A stretch of 15,021 bases of DNA, from contig JAKBJA010000190.1 in the NCBI GenBank assembly GCA_021836225.1, positions 1-15,021 of the forward strand. Direction: 5' to 3'. Below, piece by piece: positions 14,187-15,021 of the stretch (positions are counted from its first letter, which is position 1; every line of letters starts with the position of its first letter). The notes beneath the pieces were generated by a model, which searched no databases, was not told the origin of the DNA, and saw nothing but the letters and a program-made list of their open reading frames with translations. The translations under genes and the position numbers were made by a program. This DNA is from Pseudomonadota bacterium (lineage in GTDB: Bacteria > Pseudomonadota > Gammaproteobacteria > Burkholderiales > Thiobacillaceae).

Positions 14187-15021
14187 TCAGGTCAGTTCCA
14201 CCCACACCGGCTGGTGATCCGATGCCTCGGTGGCGGCATCGATGCCATGCGCCCTGAGGCGGCCCGCCAGCCCTTCGGTGACGAAGACGAAGTCGAAGCA
14301 TTCGGGCCGGTCGACAAAATCGACTTTGTGGATGCCGACGGTAGGGGCATGCGGTTCGCCGGGATGCAGCACGTCCCAGGCGTCGCGAAAGCCGGGTTCG
14401 CCGCCTGGAAACGGCGCAAGGATGCGCGCGCGCGCGGGCGCCGAGGCAGGGAAATTCATGTCGCCACACAGCAGTGCCTGCGTGGGCCGGGGAAACACCT
14501 CGAACGAGCCGCCCGCCTCCTCCGGCAAAGGCATGCGCGCCGACATGGCGCACGCTTCGGCGTGCAGGCTGCGGATGGCGGCGATCTGGACCTCGCGCTG
14601 ACGCTGAGAGTAATACTCCAGATGTGTGGTCATCACCCGCAGCGGGCCGACGTCTGATGCCACCACGGCTTCCACCAGTACCCGCTGCATGCTGGGTGCG
14701 CCGGGCTCGGCCGGCCACGGCAGCAGATGCCGCCACACCTGGCCGATGGGCAGGCGGGATAAGATGGCATTGCCGAACCGGCTGCGGCCGCCACGGCCAT
14801 CGGGGATGTCGGTCGCCACGCCATAAATGGCCGTATAACCGGGCAGGCCGGCGGACAGCTCGGCGATCTGGTCTTCACCGCGACTACCCGGCAAGCCGGG
14901 AAAATTGACCGCGACTTCCTGCAGGCAGATGACGTCGAAATCGCCCTCCTGGCGGATGGTCTGGAGGATACGCGCGAGATCGACCCGGCCGTCCATGCCG
15001 CGTCCCCATTGGATATTCCAG
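14187..15021 (-). CDS. Endonuclease/exonuclease/phosphatase family protein (5' end outside window)
   Basis: A metal-dependent hydrolase of the EEP superfamily (Mg2+-dependent phosphodiesterases such as exonuclease III, DNase I-like and lipid phosphatases). From the right edge the frame reads WNIQWGRGMDGRVDLARIL, the typical N-terminal Asn motif, so the true start lies a few codons beyond position 15021 and the ATG at 14996 is internal. Further catalytic landmarks in order are ICLQEV (metal-binding Glu), a THLEYYS segment, LLCGDMNFP (Asp/Asn pair) and the C-terminal ASDHQPVWVEL (Asp-His). All expected active-site residues are present, so it is likely active. About 278 residues are visible. The substrate (DNA, RNA, sugar-phosphate or lipid) is not resolvable by eye. 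No signal peptide can be judged because the start is missing. Confidence 0.88.
   Translation of the reverse strand, partial: WNIQWGRGMDGRVDLARILQTIRQEGDFDVICLQEVAVNFPGLPGSRGEDQIAELSAGLPGYTAIYGVATDIPDGRGGRSRFGNAILSRLPIGQVWRHLLPWPAEPGAPSMQRVLVEAVVASDVGPLRVMTTHLEYYSQRQREVQIAAIRSLHAEACAMSARMPLPEEAGGSFEVFPRPTQALLCGDMNFPASAPARARILAPFPGGEPGFRDAWDVLHPGEPHAPTVGIHKVDFVDRPECFDFVFVTEGLAGRLRAHGIDAATEASDHQPVWVELT

Overview
The window is about 15 kb of GC-rich, gene-dense bacterial chromosome. The gene families and their closest remembered relatives (LivKHMGF transporter, E. coli-type IlvD, DUF2189 protein next to a small cytochrome c, orphan ParA-like ATPase, lgt-VanZ pair) fit a betaproteobacterium, perhaps a Nitrosomonadales- or Rhodocyclales-like environmental species. 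That placement is inference from protein resemblance, not from a search. There is no plasmid, phage or CRISPR signature. The only mobile-element-like sequence is one short inverted-repeat element of about 165 bp.

Layout. Left edge: the 3' end of a 5-formyltetrahydrofolate cyclo-ligase gene (+) converges on a complete branched-chain amino acid ABC transporter cluster on the minus strand, in transcription order livK (5275-4121), livH, livM, livG, livF (ending at 406). livH to livF overlap and are probably translationally coupled. Between livK and livH lies a 165-bp element with 14/15 matching inverted ends that abuts the livH start codon. Upstream of livK, a perfect 32-bp palindrome followed by a T-run terminates a small class I cytochrome c gene. 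Before that come a DUF2189 membrane protein and a YyaL/SPATA20-type thioredoxin-fold protein, all on the minus strand. A small ankyrin-repeat gene runs divergently (+) and converges on a ParA/MinD-type ATPase gene (-).

The most unusual locus follows. An uninterrupted minus-strand reading frame (12821-10044, 925 codons) joins a full-length dihydroxy-acid dehydratase (IlvD) to a full-length D-hexose-6-phosphate mutarotase/aldose-1-epimerase-family domain, with no stop codon or canonical new start between them. The orphan ParA gene lies 16 bp downstream and is probably co-transcribed. Divergently on the plus strand are lgt (prolipoprotein diacylglyceryl transferase) and a VanZ-like gene coupled to it by a GTGA overlap. 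Next come a tRNA-Ala(CGC) gene with its own promoter and terminator, and, at the right edge on the minus strand, an endonuclease/exonuclease/phosphatase-family gene cut by the window end.

Functional links: the Liv transporter imports branched-chain amino acids or related compounds, while IlvD makes the 2-keto-acid precursors of valine and isoleucine. Lgt would lipidate the LivK lipoprotein. The remaining genes look like ordinary housekeeping or accessory chromosomal content. The longest stretch without a gene is about 200 bp, between livK and livH.
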